Shown in pieces: positions 55,822 to 64,000 of a DNA stretch of 64,000 nt. The notes below the pieces were generated by a model. It worked only from the letters and a program-made list of their open reading frames with translations, was not told the DNA's origin and did no database searches. The DNA lies in NCBI GenBank assembly GCA_000511875.1, contig AZIN01000001.1, positions 496,001 through 560,000 on the forward strand, in the 5' to 3' direction. Position 1 is the first letter of the stretch. The number at the start of each line of letters is the position of its first letter. The stretch comes from Gammaproteobacteria bacterium MOLA455. Lineage in GTDB: Bacteria; Pseudomonadota; Gammaproteobacteria; Pseudomonadales; Porticoccaceae. A program made the position numbers and the translations under genes.

Positions 55822-56073
55822 ATGGGTTTTGGATGGCAGGAACTACTGATTATTTTGGTTATTGTGGCGCTGATTTTTGGCACCAAGAAGTTGCGCGGTA
55901 TTGGCTCAGATTTGGGTGGCGCAGTAAAAGGGTTTAAAGATTCTGTGGGCACTGACGGCGCTGGTGGCGTTGACGCTAGTGTTAAGAAAGAGAGTACTGA
56001 GACAGAGAGCACTGAGACAGAGAGTACTGAGACAGAAAGTACTGCGAAAGAGACTGATAAGCCACAGGGTTGA
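55822..56073 (+). CDS. tatA: Twin-arginine translocase subunit TatA
   Basis: An 83-residue protein with the N-terminal membrane helix ([20 protein letters not shown]) and amphipathic helix ([11 protein letters not shown]) of TatA. It forms the protein-conducting part of the Tat system that exports folded proteins. The C-terminal tail carries EST/TET repeats from four 15-bp units. TatB follows only after 438 bases of repeat DNA. Confidence 0.9.
   Translation: MGFGWQELLIILVIVALIFGTKKLRGIGSDLGGAVKGFKDSVGTDGAGGVDASVKKESTETESTETESTETESTAKETDKPQG
55990..56049 (+). repeat. 15-bp in-frame repeat in the tatA tail
   Basis: Four units of the GAGAGTACTGAGACA type encode ESTET blocks. The fourth unit is diverged. 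The frame is kept. Confidence 0.9.
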
Positions 56074-56139
56074 TTGCCTTGGAGGGCTGCTATTTCGCTA
56101 GGACAGCTTAATTGTCGTCCTGACAGAGCCACTTAATGT

Positions 56140-56174
56140 GTCATCACGGCAGAGCATAGCGACGAGGGATCTCG
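56140..56174 (+). repeat. Dispersed REP-like repeat
   Basis: GTCATCACGG ... GACGAGGGATCTC member of the dispersed family, about 20 bases left of palindrome copy C. Confidence 0.6.
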
Positions 56175-56194
56175 TGGTTGAGCGCAGGCAAATC

Positions 56195-56337
56195 CATGCA
56201 GGCCCTTTGCGATCGGTCCCATGTGTTTGTTATTTTCAGCGTTCGCGCAACTCGCTCTCGCTCAAACAGGGCGCTCTCTTAATCTGAAAAGAACAAACCC
56301 ATAAGCGGGCCCTGATTGATCGCAAAGGACCTACATG
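56195..56337. repeat. Long palindromic element, copy C, inverted orientation
   Basis: Terminal arms of 20 bases at 56195-56214 and 56318-56337 pair with two mismatches, and an inner pair (TTTGTTATTTTCAG / CTGAAAAGAACAAA, one mismatch) surrounds the same loop as in copies A and B, read on the minus strand. With flanks it is about 159 bases. It lies between tatA and tatB. Confidence 0.85.
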
Positions 56338-56369
56338 TCTTCGGGGAGAGATTGAGGGTGCTGATGGTA

Positions 56370-56395
56370 GATCTCTCACATTCGTTCGAGATGAC
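56370..56395 (-). repeat. Dispersed REP-like repeat, reverse orientation
   Basis: GATCTCTCAC...TTCGTTCGAGATGAC, a minus-strand copy just right of palindrome C. Confidence 0.55.
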
Positions 56396-56408
56396 GGTTG
56401 GGTGGTTC

Positions 56409-56440
56409 GAGATGACAGAGCGCAGCGATGAGGGATCTCA
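56409..56440 (+). repeat. Dispersed REP-like repeat, forward orientation
   Basis: GAGATGACAGAGCGCAGCG followed by ATGAGGGATCTC, the sixth member in the window. Together with the element at 56370 it forms a head-to-head pair. The rest of 56074-56511 holds nothing else I can name. Confidence 0.6.
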
Positions 56441-56511
56441 ATACCTCTCACATGCACCCAAAAAGACAGTGAATGAACAGGCAACATAAAACCAAAAGGC
56501 ACCTCTAAACA

Positions 56512-56868
56512 ATGTTTGATATAGGCTTCTCCGAACTCTTGGTAATCGCCACTGTCGCTCTGATAGTGATGGGTCCCGAGCGCCTGCCACAAACAGTTCG
56601 CAGCATCAGCCTATGGGTCGGCCGCCTCAAGCAGATGGTCGCCTCAGCACGGAAAGATTTCGAGCAGGAAGTGGGAATGGACGATATTCGCCAACAGCTA
56701 CACAATGAAAAAATCATGCGCGATCTCAGCCAAACCAAGCAAGACCTGCAACACACTCTCGATGCCACAGCTCTCGAAGCCGCTTCCATTGAAGAAACCA
56801 TCAAGAGCCCTCTAGACGCCATGCCAGAGACCAAACCCGACTCAACTAAGACTGCAGCTGATGAGTGA
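56512..56868 (+). CDS. tatB: Twin-arginine translocase subunit TatB
   Basis: The 118-residue protein begins MFDIGFSELLVIATVALIVM, then GPERLPQTVRSISLWVGRLK, the TatB signature. It binds Tat substrates with TatC. It overlaps tatC by eight bases but is far from tatA. Confidence 0.95.
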   Translation: MFDIGFSELLVIATVALIVMGPERLPQTVRSISLWVGRLKQMVASARKDFEQEVGMDDIRQQLHNEKIMRDLSQTKQDLQHTLDATALEAASIEETIKSPLDAMPETKPDSTKTAADE

Positions 56869-57598
56869 AGAGCCCTTAGAAAGCCAACCTTTCATGGCCC
56901 ACCTGATTGAGTTTAGGGACCGTATGCTGCGCGCCATTGCTTCTGTGGCACTGGTTTTTATCGGCCTGTTTTCCTTTAGTAACGAACTCTACCTCTACGT
57001 CTCCGAGCCACTGCGTCAGTATCTGCCCGAATCATCAACCATGATCGCCACTGACGTCACCTCGCCGTTTTTAACGCCGTTTAAATTAACTCTGGTGCTG
57101 TCGCTATTTGCCGCCATGCCCTATGTGCTCTATCAAGTCTGGGCCTTTGTGGCACCGGGACTCTACAAGCGCGAAAAGAAAATCGTCATCCCCCTATTCT
57201 GCTCCAGTGTAATTTTGTTTTACGCTGGTATGGCTTTCGCCTACTACGTGGTATTCCCCTTGGTGTTTATGTTTTTTACCAGTGTCGGCCCCGAAGGCAT
57301 TTCCATCATGACCGATATCCGCAGCTATTTAGACTTTGTATTAAAGCTGTTTTTCGCGTTTGGTATCAGTTTTGAAATTCCTATCGCGGTAATTATCCTC
57401 TCTTGGATGGGCGCTGTGGATCCAGAGAATCTGGCCAAGAAGCGGCCCTATGTTTTTATCCTCTGCTTTGTCTTTGGCATGTTGTTAACGCCGCCCGATA
57501 TACTCTCCCAAACACTGCTCGCCATCCCTATGTGGCTACTGTTTGAAATCGGGATTATGTTTGGTCGATTGGTAAAACCCAAGTCAGAAGCAAGCTAA
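56861..57598 (+). CDS. tatC: Twin-arginine translocase subunit TatC
   Basis: A 245-residue protein with six membrane helices. MAHLIEFRDRML is the N-terminal signature and FAFGISFEIPIAVIIL the conserved helix. It recognises twin-arginine signal peptides. Confidence 0.95.
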   Translation: MSEEPLESQPFMAHLIEFRDRMLRAIASVALVFIGLFSFSNELYLYVSEPLRQYLPESSTMIATDVTSPFLTPFKLTLVLSLFAAMPYVLYQVWAFVAPGLYKREKKIVIPLFCSSVILFYAGMAFAYYVVFPLVFMFFTSVGPEGISIMTDIRSYLDFVLKLFFAFGISFEIPIAVIILSWMGAVDPENLAKKRPYVFILCFVFGMLLTPPDILSQTLLAIPMWLLFEIGIMFGRLVKPKSEAS

Positions 57599-57720
57599 AC
57601 CACTTGCAAGAATAGTTGTACCTGGCTCGTACTATCCAGACCGGTATTGTCCCGGATGCTGGTCCGTCCCATGCAAAAACCCATGCTAAAAACCCATGTA
57701 CAATCACAATAAAATCCTTA

Positions 57721-57740
57721 TACTGTTTATCCATACAGTA
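57721..57740 (+). promoter_or_regulatory. LexA (SOS) box of dnaE2
   Basis: TACTGTTTATCCATACAGTA matches the gammaproteobacterial LexA palindrome (CTGT-N8-ACAG) perfectly. It ends 13 bases before the dnaE2 start, so LexA binding would block expression until DNA damage. Confidence 0.85.
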
Positions 57741-57753
57741 TTTTTATTCCGTC

Positions 57754-60700
57754 ATGTTCTACGCCGAACTCCATTGCATCAGCAACTTCACCTTTCTTCG
57801 CGGTGCCTCTCATCCCCACGAACTGGTCAAACGCGCCAGTGAACTGCACTACAACGCCCTCGCCATCACTGACGAATGCTCCCTTGCCGGTGTCGTCAAA
57901 GCTCATGTCGCCGCTATAGATCATGATCTAAAACTGATTATCGGCAGCGAATTCCGCCTCGACGGCCACAAACTAATCGCCCTGGCCCCCAACCGCCAAG
58001 CCTACTCAGAACTCTCCGCCCTGATCACTCTCGCCCGCCGCCGCAGCGATAAAGGCAGCTACCAGCTGGACTGGAACGACCTCAAAGGCAATCTGCGCAG
58101 CGCACTGCTCATTTGGATACCCTCACAACAGCTTGGCGATGACCATCGGCGCGGCGAACAACTCAGCAGCTGGTTCAAAGATCGACTCTGGATTGGTGTC
58201 ACCCACCTACTCAGCGGTCATGACGCCAACGACTATTATTACTACCGCAACCTCGCGGCCATGTGGCAACTGCCTATGGTCGCCTGCGGTGATGTGCATA
58301 TGCACAGCCGCCAGCGCCAACCACTGCAAGACACATTGACCGCCATCCACCACAACTGCTCGGTGATGCAGCTCGGGCAACGGCGCTTTGCCAACAGCGA
58401 ACGCCACCTACGCGGGCTCAACCAGCTAGAGAAACTTTACCCCGCGGCTCTGCTTCGGGAAACTCTGAACATAGCCAAACGCTGCCACTTCTCACTGGAA
58501 GAGCTGCGCTACGAATATCCCTCAGAAGTGGTACCAGAACATCTCACTGCCACTGAGCAACTGCGATTTCTGGTGGAGGACGGTGTCGGCAAGCGTTGGC
58601 CCGATGGTATTAGTTCGACCATCCGCAAGCAGATTGAATATGAGTTGCAGGTGATCGCTGAGCTTAACTATGAAAGCTATTTTTTAACCGTCCACGATAT
58701 AGTGGCCTTTGCCCGCAGCCGTAATATTCTCTGTCAGGGACGCGGATCAGCAGCTAACTCGGTGGTTTGCTATTGCCTGTTTATCACCGAGGTCTCACCG
58801 GACCAGGTTTCATTACTGTTCGAACGCTTTATCTCCAGAGAACGCAACGAGCCACCGGATATAGATGTGGACTTTGAACATCAGCGCCGGGAAGAGGTAA
58901 TTCAATATATCTACAAAAAATACAGTCGCGAACGGGCCGCTCTGGCCGCTACGGTGATCAGCTACCGACCCCGCAGCGCGGTGCGCGATGTGGGCAAAGC
59001 CCTGGGGTTGGATGCATTGTTTATTGAGCAACTCAGCCAATCCATGTCTTGGTGGGATCGACAGGCGGATCTTCAGGCGCTATTTCAACAGCAAGGCGGT
59101 GATAGCCAGGGGCAGATCGCCGAGCACTTTTTTAAATTGCTCAAAGAGATCCTTGGCTTTCCCCGCCATCTTTCACAGCATGTGGGCGGTTTTATTATTA
59201 CTAAAAGTCCCATCAGCACTCTGGTGCCAGTGGAGAACGCCAGCATGGCAGATCGCACCGTGATTCAGTGGGATAAATACGATATCGAAGCCCTGGGTCT
59301 ACTCAAAATCGATGTCCTCGCTCTGGGCATGCTCAGTGCAGTGCACCGCTGTTTTGAGCTGATCAGCGACCATCAGCAGATCAACTTAACCATGCAGTCT
59401 ATTCCCAAAGACGATCCCGAGACCTACGATATGCTCTGCGCCGCCGACAGTGTCGGTGTGTTTCAAATTGAATCACGAGCCCAGATGGCCATGTTGCCGC
59501 GTCTAAAGCCACGCTGTTTTTACGATCTGGTTATCGAAATTGCCATTGTTCGTCCCGGCCCCATTCAAGGCGGTATGGTGCATCCTTATTTACGCCGTCG
59601 ACAGGGCTTGGAAGTCGTGGATTATCCCAGTCAGGAGATTAAATCCGTGCTGGAAAGGACTTTGGGTATACCAGTATTTCAGGAGCAGGTCATTCGCCTG
59701 GCTATGGTTGCGGCAGGATTTAGTGGCGGTCAGGCAGACCAGTTGCGTCGCGCCATGGCCAGTTCTGGGAAAAGCGGATCCAGCTCGGGCAACAACCCCA
59801 CTCTGGTCCAGTTTGAACAGAAACTCACCGACGGCATGATAGCGCGAGGCTATTCTCTGGATTTTGCCGAGCGCCTGTACAAACAGATCCAGGGCTTTGG
59901 GGTCTATGGCTTCCCCGAATCTCACTCCGCCAGCTTTGCTCTGCTGGCCTACGTCTCCGCCTGGCTTAAATGCCACCATCCTGCGGCCTTCTGCTGTGCC
60001 CTGCTCAACAGCCAGCCCATGGGTTTTTACACCCCATCACAGCTATTACAGGACGCTCAGCGGCATCAGATAGAGATACGCCCCATAGATCTGTGCTACA
60101 GCGGCTGGGAACACAGCTTGGAAACGAGCAGCTTGGAAACTGGCAACAGCGCTGAACCGGCAATACGCTTGGGGCTCTGCTTGATCAAAGGCTTCTCCCA
60201 TCGAGCCGCGGAGCGAATTGTCTCGGCCGTTAAAAACAGCCCTCAGAGATTTAACAGCCTCCAAGATTTGAGTCGAGCGGCAGGATTATCCCAAGCGGAC
60301 CTAGCCCTGCTGAGCAGTGCCGGTGCATTGCGCTCACTCACTAGCAATCGTCGTCAAGCGCACTGGGATGCATTGGCTATTGAAGACTATCGACCGCTGC
60401 TGGAGTCAGTACAAGACTGTGACTCCCTCCCGTCTGTCCTATCCACGCCCTCAGAGGTGGAAGAGCTAAATGCCGATTACAGCAGTACCGGTGTCAGCCT
60501 CGGCCGTCACCCCATGGCAATACTGCGGGAGCAGTCCAAAACCCTGCAGCGCTGCAAGCGAACCATTGATCTACCCACCATGGGCAATCGCCGTTTTGTG
60601 CGCATAGCCGGTTTAGTGACCGGACGCCAACGGCCAGGCACAGCGTCGGGAGTGATTTTTTTAACCCTTGAGGATGAAACGGGGAACAGTAATATCGTGG

Positions 60701-60849
60701 TTTGGACAACGGTTCAGGAACGCTGTCGCAAAGCCTTATTAAAAGGCAGTCTGCTGATGGTTAAAGGGGTGGTGGAGACAGATGGCAATGTGGTTCATGT
60801 GATTGCTCAGGAGCTGACTGATTGCAGCTCCCTTATGGCAGAGCTCTAA
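57754..60849 (+). CDS. dnaE2: Error-prone DNA polymerase (ImuC/DnaE2)
   Basis: A 1031-residue C-family polymerase. It begins MFYAELHCISNFTFLRGASH, typical of DnaE2, with a PHP domain (about 1-200), GRGSAANSVVCYC near 329, catalytic aspartates in PPDIDVDFEHQRREEVIQ near 370, helix-hairpin region, and a C-terminal OB fold (VRIAGLVTGRQRPGTASG). It copies damaged DNA in SOS-induced mutagenesis. The start at 57754 follows the LexA box. The usual partners imuA and imuB are not adjacent. The stop opens a degenerate repeat. Confidence 0.95.
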   Translation: MFYAELHCISNFTFLRGASHPHELVKRASELHYNALAITDECSLAGVVKAHVAAIDHDLKLIIGSEFRLDGHKLIALAPNRQAYSELSALITLARRRSDKGSYQLDWNDLKGNLRSALLIWIPSQQLGDDHRRGEQLSSWFKDRLWIGVTHLLSGHDANDYYYYRNLAAMWQLPMVACGDVHMHSRQRQPLQDTLTAIHHNCSVMQLGQRRFANSERHLRGLNQLEKLYPAALLRETLNIAKRCHFSLEELRYEYPSEVVPEHLTATEQLRFLVEDGVGKRWPDGISSTIRKQIEYELQVIAELNYESYFLTVHDIVAFARSRNILCQGRGSAANSVVCYCLFITEVSPDQVSLLFERFISRERNEPPDIDVDFEHQRREEVIQYIYKKYSRERAALAATVISYRPRSAVRDVGKALGLDALFIEQLSQSMSWWDRQADLQALFQQQGGDSQGQIAEHFFKLLKEILGFPRHLSQHVGGFIITKSPISTLVPVENASMADRTVIQWDKYDIEALGLLKIDVLALGMLSAVHRCFELISDHQQINLTMQSIPKDDPETYDMLCAADSVGVFQIESRAQMAMLPRLKPRCFYDLVIEIAIVRPGPIQGGMVHPYLRRRQGLEVVDYPSQEIKSVLERTLGIPVFQEQVIRLAMVAAGFSGGQADQLRRAMASSGKSGSSSGNNPTLVQFEQKLTDGMIARGYSLDFAERLYKQIQGFGVYGFPESHSASFALLAYVSAWLKCHHPAAFCCALLNSQPMGFYTPSQLLQDAQRHQIEIRPIDLCYSGWEHSLETSSLETGNSAEPAIRLGLCLIKGFSHRAAERIVSAVKNSPQRFNSLQDLSRAAGLSQADLALLSSAGALRSLTSNRRQAHWDALAIEDYRPLLESVQDCDSLPSVLSTPSEVEELNADYSSTGVSLGRHPMAILREQSKTLQRCKRTIDLPTMGNRRFVRIAGLVTGRQRPGTASGVIFLTLEDETGNSNIVVWTTVQERCRKALLKGSLLMVKGVVETDGNVVHVIAQELTDCSSLMAEL

Positions 60850-60905
60850 ATCAAGAGCTCTGAATTAAACGCTCTTAACAACAAGCTCTTAACAAAAGCC
60901 TCTAG
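60841..60905 (+). repeat. Degenerate 13-16-bp repeat at the dnaE2 stop
   Basis: The last codons and stop GAGCTCTAA are followed by GAGCTCTGA, GCTCTTAA, GCTCTTAA and GCCTCTAG in units of irregular length. It resembles the stop-region arrays of hisA and the symporter in an eroded state. Confidence 0.55.
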
Positions 60906-60906
60906 A

Positions 60907-61392
60907 CTACGACGCCTCAGCCAACACCTTATACGCGGCAATAACAGTCTCTGGTGCCTGCACTAACTCAACCAAGACACCTTCCGCCGACAGCGGAAAT
61001 TCGTCATTGGCCACGGGATGAACAAAACACACATCGTGCCCCGCCGCTCCCTTGCGAATACCACCAGGAGTAAAGCGCAGACCCTGTTCAGTGAGCCAGT
61101 CCACGGCCGACGCCAGATCATCAACCCAGAGTCCCACATGGTTCAGTGCCGGCTTATCAACTCGCGGTCGTCGCTCAGTATCCAGAGGCTGCATCAAATC
61201 CACTTCCACAGCAAAGGCACCGGCGCCCATCTCACAGATATCTTCATCGACGTTTTCAGACTCACTGACAAAGGTATCGCGATATTTTAACCCCAGCAAA
61301 TCGACCCAGAAACCGCGTAACTTAGCTTTGCTGGCACCGCCGACGGCGATCTGCTGAATACCCAAAATAGAAAATGGACGTGAATTAGACAA
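60907..61392 (-). CDS. VOC (glyoxalase-like) family protein
   Basis: A 161-residue protein of the vicinal oxygen chelate fold with two beta-alpha-beta-beta-beta units ([38 protein letters not shown]). Metal ligands could be His in LNHVG and Glu in VLVELVQAP. The fold resembles methylmalonyl-CoA epimerase and glyoxalase. The substrate is unknown. It shares direction with the DHH gene, 30 bases downstream of it. Confidence 0.8.
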   Translation of the reverse strand: MSNSRPFSILGIQQIAVGGASKAKLRGFWVDLLGLKYRDTFVSESENVDEDICEMGAGAFAVEVDLMQPLDTERRPRVDKPALNHVGLWVDDLASAVDWLTEQGLRFTPGGIRKGAAGHDVCFVHPVANDEFPLSAEGVLVELVQAPETVIAAYKVLAEAS

Positions 61393-61422
61393 GCTGTTCT
61401 CTCCGACTGGTTGTTCGTGAAA

Positions 61423-62385
61423 TTAAGCGCTAAACGCCTGCTTAAATTTATCCAAGAAATTCGCCAACATATCCGCAGGCAAATCATTAATCCCCGCCGC
61501 AGCCTCGCGACCGCCGCCAGTGGGGAAATGCATACAAAGTGCCGCAGCACCCTTCTTATTGTTTAGTGGTGCGCGCACGCTAACCAAATAGTGGCCGTTG
61601 GGCTTAACCGTCAGTACCGCATGACCACGGTCTGGATTGTCATTGGCCAGCTGATTACTATAGACCCCGCTGGCACGACGAGCCCAGGGTTCGTCAGGGA
61701 GTACAAAGGCGGCAATCGCATCCGTAGCCACTAGGGCAATCGTCGACTGCGCAGCTTCAATATCCTGCTGATAGCCCTGTTCAAGCTTTTGAAAGTTCTC
61801 ATTGTTGTCGCTGACAAAATCGAAGGGACTAGAGTACTGACTGAGCACAGCATAGAGTTCATCCGGTGCAAAGTGCAGTTCTTCGACGCTGGCGCCATAT
61901 CCGTTGTAGTTAATATAGATACCGAGATTTTCCAGCAACGCCGCTTTCTCTGCCGACAAGTTCAGATTCTTCAGTAACTTTGCCGCCGTGTATTTAAGGT
62001 TGTCACCAAAGGTACCCACTACCGCCCACTCGCGATAGGCGCCACGGAGATAATGGTTAATCAGTACTGATGTACAGACATCCGGGGCTTCATTGATCAA
62101 CGACTTAAGCGATGCAGAGGCTGGAACCGAGCCGGCAAAATGGTGATCCACATAGAATACCTGAGCACCTACATCCAGGGCCCGATTTAAACCTTCGCGA
62201 TTTTTATCCAAAGAGATATCCAACACCGTAATACGATCATCGGCCTCGGGGTAAACCCGGTTTAAGAGGTCTATTTCCCGCTTCACACCGGTGATCAACT
62301 GGGCTTCGCGAGGTTCTGCAAAGCGCAGTTGCAGCAGTGCGCAGATACCATCCGCATCACCATTAAAGACATCGTAGTCGGCCAT
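61423..62385 (-). CDS. DHH family phosphoesterase
   Basis: A 320-residue protein with FNGDADGICA (first metal motif), VLDISLDKN, VDHHFAG (DHH motif) and the C-terminal DHHA1 nucleotide-binding GGGREAAAG. Such proteins cleave small phosphodiesters or oligonucleotides; the family includes NrnA, RecJ and exopolyphosphatase-like enzymes. The exact substrate is unknown. Confidence 0.85.
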   Translation of the reverse strand: MADYDVFNGDADGICALLQLRFAEPREAQLITGVKREIDLLNRVYPEADDRITVLDISLDKNREGLNRALDVGAQVFYVDHHFAGSVPASASLKSLINEAPDVCTSVLINHYLRGAYREWAVVGTFGDNLKYTAAKLLKNLNLSAEKAALLENLGIYINYNGYGASVEELHFAPDELYAVLSQYSSPFDFVSDNNENFQKLEQGYQQDIEAAQSTIALVATDAIAAFVLPDEPWARRASGVYSNQLANDNPDRGHAVLTVKPNGHYLVSVRAPLNNKKGAAALCMHFPTGGGREAAAGINDLPADMLANFLDKFKQAFSA

Positions 62386-62440
62386 CTATCTCTCTGTATA
62401 CTCGTTAGATTAGTTTTTCGATTATAACCGTTAATCTAAC

Positions 62441-63379
62441 CTATTGGCCGTATTGACGATGAAGATTGTCAATTGCAGCATTAAAACCGGCCATGGTTTC
62501 ATCAATTATTTCCTCGGCACTCAGCACCCTGTCTATACGACCGCCCACCTGACCCTGCAGCGGAATCGCCGCTTCCATATCACCACCGAAATAGAGCGCC
62601 TGTAAATTAGCCATGTGCTGCATGATATTAAACTTGCCCAGAGTTTCGAGACCCGCGGTCAATTCCGTCTTCAGTGCCCGCAGCGCCGGTCGCCCCTGCT
62701 GATTCAAAAATACTGTATCGGTTTCACGGCAGTTCACGATCGCCTCTTTCCAGTTGTTGTGCACCGGCGACTCAGCGCAGGAAAGCATCCTTGTGCCCAT
62801 CTGCACACCCTCAGCACCCAGAGCAAAAGCGGCGGCCATGGAGGGACCATCGGCAATACCGCCAGCAGCGATAATGGGCACATCACACTGGGAGCGGATC
62901 AACGGCAACAACACCATAGAGGAGACCGGGCTAGGATTTTTAAAACCACCGCCTTCGCCTCCTTCTACTACCAGGCCATCAACACCTGCATCTAGGGCCT
63001 TAAGTGCCATTTCTAAGGTCGGCACCACATGAAAGACAGTAATTCCCGCTGCTTGAAAGTCCTTGGTGCAGACACTGGGACTGCCCGATGAGGTGGTGAC
63101 AAATTTGATTCCCTGCTCGACCACAAAATCGATAATATTGCTGTCCCGCACATAGGACAGCGCCACATTCATACCAAATGGCTTGTCGGTGAGTTCGCGC
63201 ATCTTTGCCACTTCCAGCTTGATATTGTCGAGCTCACCAGAGCTGGTTTCGATAACCCCCAAACCACCTGCATTACTCACCGCAGCGGCTAGCTGTGAAC
63301 GGGCAATCCAGCCCATAGGGGCTTGAATGATCGGATACTGCGCACCGGTTAATTGGGTGATGCGATTTGAAAAGGTCAT
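62441..63379 (-). CDS. Nitronate monooxygenase-like flavin enzyme
   Basis: The 312-residue TIM barrel begins LTGAQYPIIQAPMGWIARSQ and contains VVEGGEGGGFKNP and IIAAGGIADGPSMAAAFALG followed by GVQMGTRM, the FMN-binding signature of nitronate monooxygenases and related flavin oxidoreductases. Many members work on nitroalkanes, others on CoA-linked substrates. It is 30 bases downstream of the isomerase gene. Confidence 0.85.
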   Translation of the reverse strand: MTFSNRITQLTGAQYPIIQAPMGWIARSQLAAAVSNAGGLGVIETSSGELDNIKLEVAKMRELTDKPFGMNVALSYVRDSNIIDFVVEQGIKFVTTSSGSPSVCTKDFQAAGITVFHVVPTLEMALKALDAGVDGLVVEGGEGGGFKNPSPVSSMVLLPLIRSQCDVPIIAAGGIADGPSMAAAFALGAEGVQMGTRMLSCAESPVHNNWKEAIVNCRETDTVFLNQQGRPALRALKTELTAGLETLGKFNIMQHMANLQALYFGGDMEAAIPLQGQVGGRIDRVLSAEEIIDETMAGFNAAIDNLHRQYGQ

Positions 63380-63408
63380 TTACATACTCTTGATTATTTT
63401 TAATTTTA

Positions 63409-64000
63409 TTATTGGGTGCGCTGAGCAAGGTCTTGAATAATCCCCTGTTCAATACGGTCGAGGCGATCCTGACCAAATACTTTCGTTTCGCCATATACCA
63501 GACTAGGCACACCCCAGAGATCCTGACCATAGAGCTCGGCCAAATTATCCTGGGCCCAAACCCGCCAGGAATCGTCTTTCAGCAGCGGCCGCGCCTGACT
63601 CCAGTCGAGTCCGGCACGCTCCACCAACTGCTGCAACCCAGGATCTGACTCTGCAAAAATCCCTTCGGACCAAGCACCCTCGGCGCAGCTCTGTAAAAAA
63701 CTCAGTCCGAGGCCATGGGACTGAGCATAGGCAAACAGTGCGTAACAGCGCTCAACACCGGCACCCAGGGGATCAGCAGCATGGCCAAAAGGAATGCCAT
63801 ATTTCTCAGCTTCTCGCGCTACATCGGCAATGATATAACCGCCCTTGGTATCGGGCACCTGCATACGCCGCATCACCATCGGCAATACCGGCTTCACCTC
63901 TAAGGGTACCTGGTAGTGGTCGGCCAGTTGCCGAGCGCGCACCAGCGCAAGATAGGAATAAGGGCTGCGCAGCGACCAGTACATAACAATGGCGTTGACC
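63409..64000 (-). CDS. DsbA family / 2-hydroxychromene-2-carboxylate isomerase-like protein, 5' end outside the window
   Basis: The thioredoxin-fold protein has YWSLRSPYSYLALVRA, the HCCA isomerase N-terminal motif, and a C-terminal LWGVPSLVYGETKVFGQDRL carrying the cis-proline and the family signature. The frame stays open upstream of the first ATG at 63984 to the window edge (VNAIVMYWS), so the gene, or a two-domain version of it, may begin beyond base 64000. It likely catalyses a glutathione-linked isomerisation, but the substrate is unknown. Confidence 0.75.
   Translation of the reverse strand, partial: VNAIVMYWSLRSPYSYLALVRARQLADHYQVPLEVKPVLPMVMRRMQVPDTKGGYIIADVAREAEKYGIPFGHAADPLGAGVERCYALFAYAQSHGLGLSFLQSCAEGAWSEGIFAESDPGLQQLVERAGLDWSQARPLLKDDSWRVWAQDNLAELYGQDLWGVPSLVYGETKVFGQDRLDRIEQGIIQDLAQRTQ

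Overview
The window is a gammaproteobacterial chromosome segment, most likely from a marine, heterotrophic relative of the Cellvibrionales/SAR92 (Porticoccaceae) type. That placement is an inference from gene order (hslV-hslU-DUF971-ubiE-ubiJ-ubiB-hisI-hisE-tatA-tatB-tatC), moderate GC, a 180-kDa-type NAD-glutamate dehydrogenase and many acyl-CoA, TauD/TfdA and sodium-symporter genes. No rRNA, tRNA, phage, transposase or CRISPR array was seen.

Layout. 1-2.3 kb: 3' part of a biotin-carboxylase-type acyl-CoA carboxylase subunit and a eukaryotic-type hisA. 2.3-2.7 kb: tandem and palindromic repeats. 2.8-7.7 kb: DUF3422 protein, saccharopine-dehydrogenase-like reductase, FadB-like multifunctional enzyme. 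7.9-11.2 kb: PhnD/selenate-type ABC transporter (binding protein, ATPase, double-length permease). 11.2-24.4 kb: accessory catabolic region with a minus-strand set (Na+/solute symporter, Gfo/Idh/MocA dehydrogenase, aldo/keto reductase, TauD/TfdA dioxygenase, exported hydrolase), two more TauD-like dioxygenases, a double cupin, an FAD-linked 2-hydroxyacid dehydrogenase and several small unknown genes, one of them decayed. 24.9-29.8 kb: NAD-glutamate dehydrogenase. 30.0-37.1 kb: MoxR/DUF58/DUF4381/BatA/BatB-C/BatD operon. 37.2-38.6 kb: orphan ParA and shikimate kinase. 38.6-40.5 kb: inserted segment with an ECF sigma module and an aldo/keto reductase remnant, bracketed by an 86-bp direct duplication. 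40.6-49.3 kb: amino-acid aminotransferase, esterase, SDR, omega-aminotransferase plus semialdehyde dehydrogenase, DUF2459, crotonase, GST. 49.4-57.6 kb: heat-shock protease hslVU, ubiquinone genes, late histidine genes and the Tat translocase. 57.7-64 kb: SOS-box-controlled error-prone polymerase dnaE2, VOC protein, DHH phosphoesterase, nitronate monooxygenase-like enzyme, and a DsbA-family isomerase running off the end.

The most unusual content is in the repeats. (i) Three ~158-bp palindromic elements at 2.5, 24.7 and 56.2 kb share a core and loop, while their arms differ in sequence yet stay self-complementary within each copy; one copy separates tatA from tatB. (ii) Several genes end in short tandem duplications that begin at the last codons and repeat the stop codon in frame (hisA 7x18 bp, the symporter 7x12 bp, the ABC permease about 4x12 bp, with degenerate versions at an aminotransferase and at dnaE2). 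(iii) In-frame 12- or 15-bp repeats also extend the ends or interior of TauD, BatD, BatB/C, TatA and the ABC ATPase.
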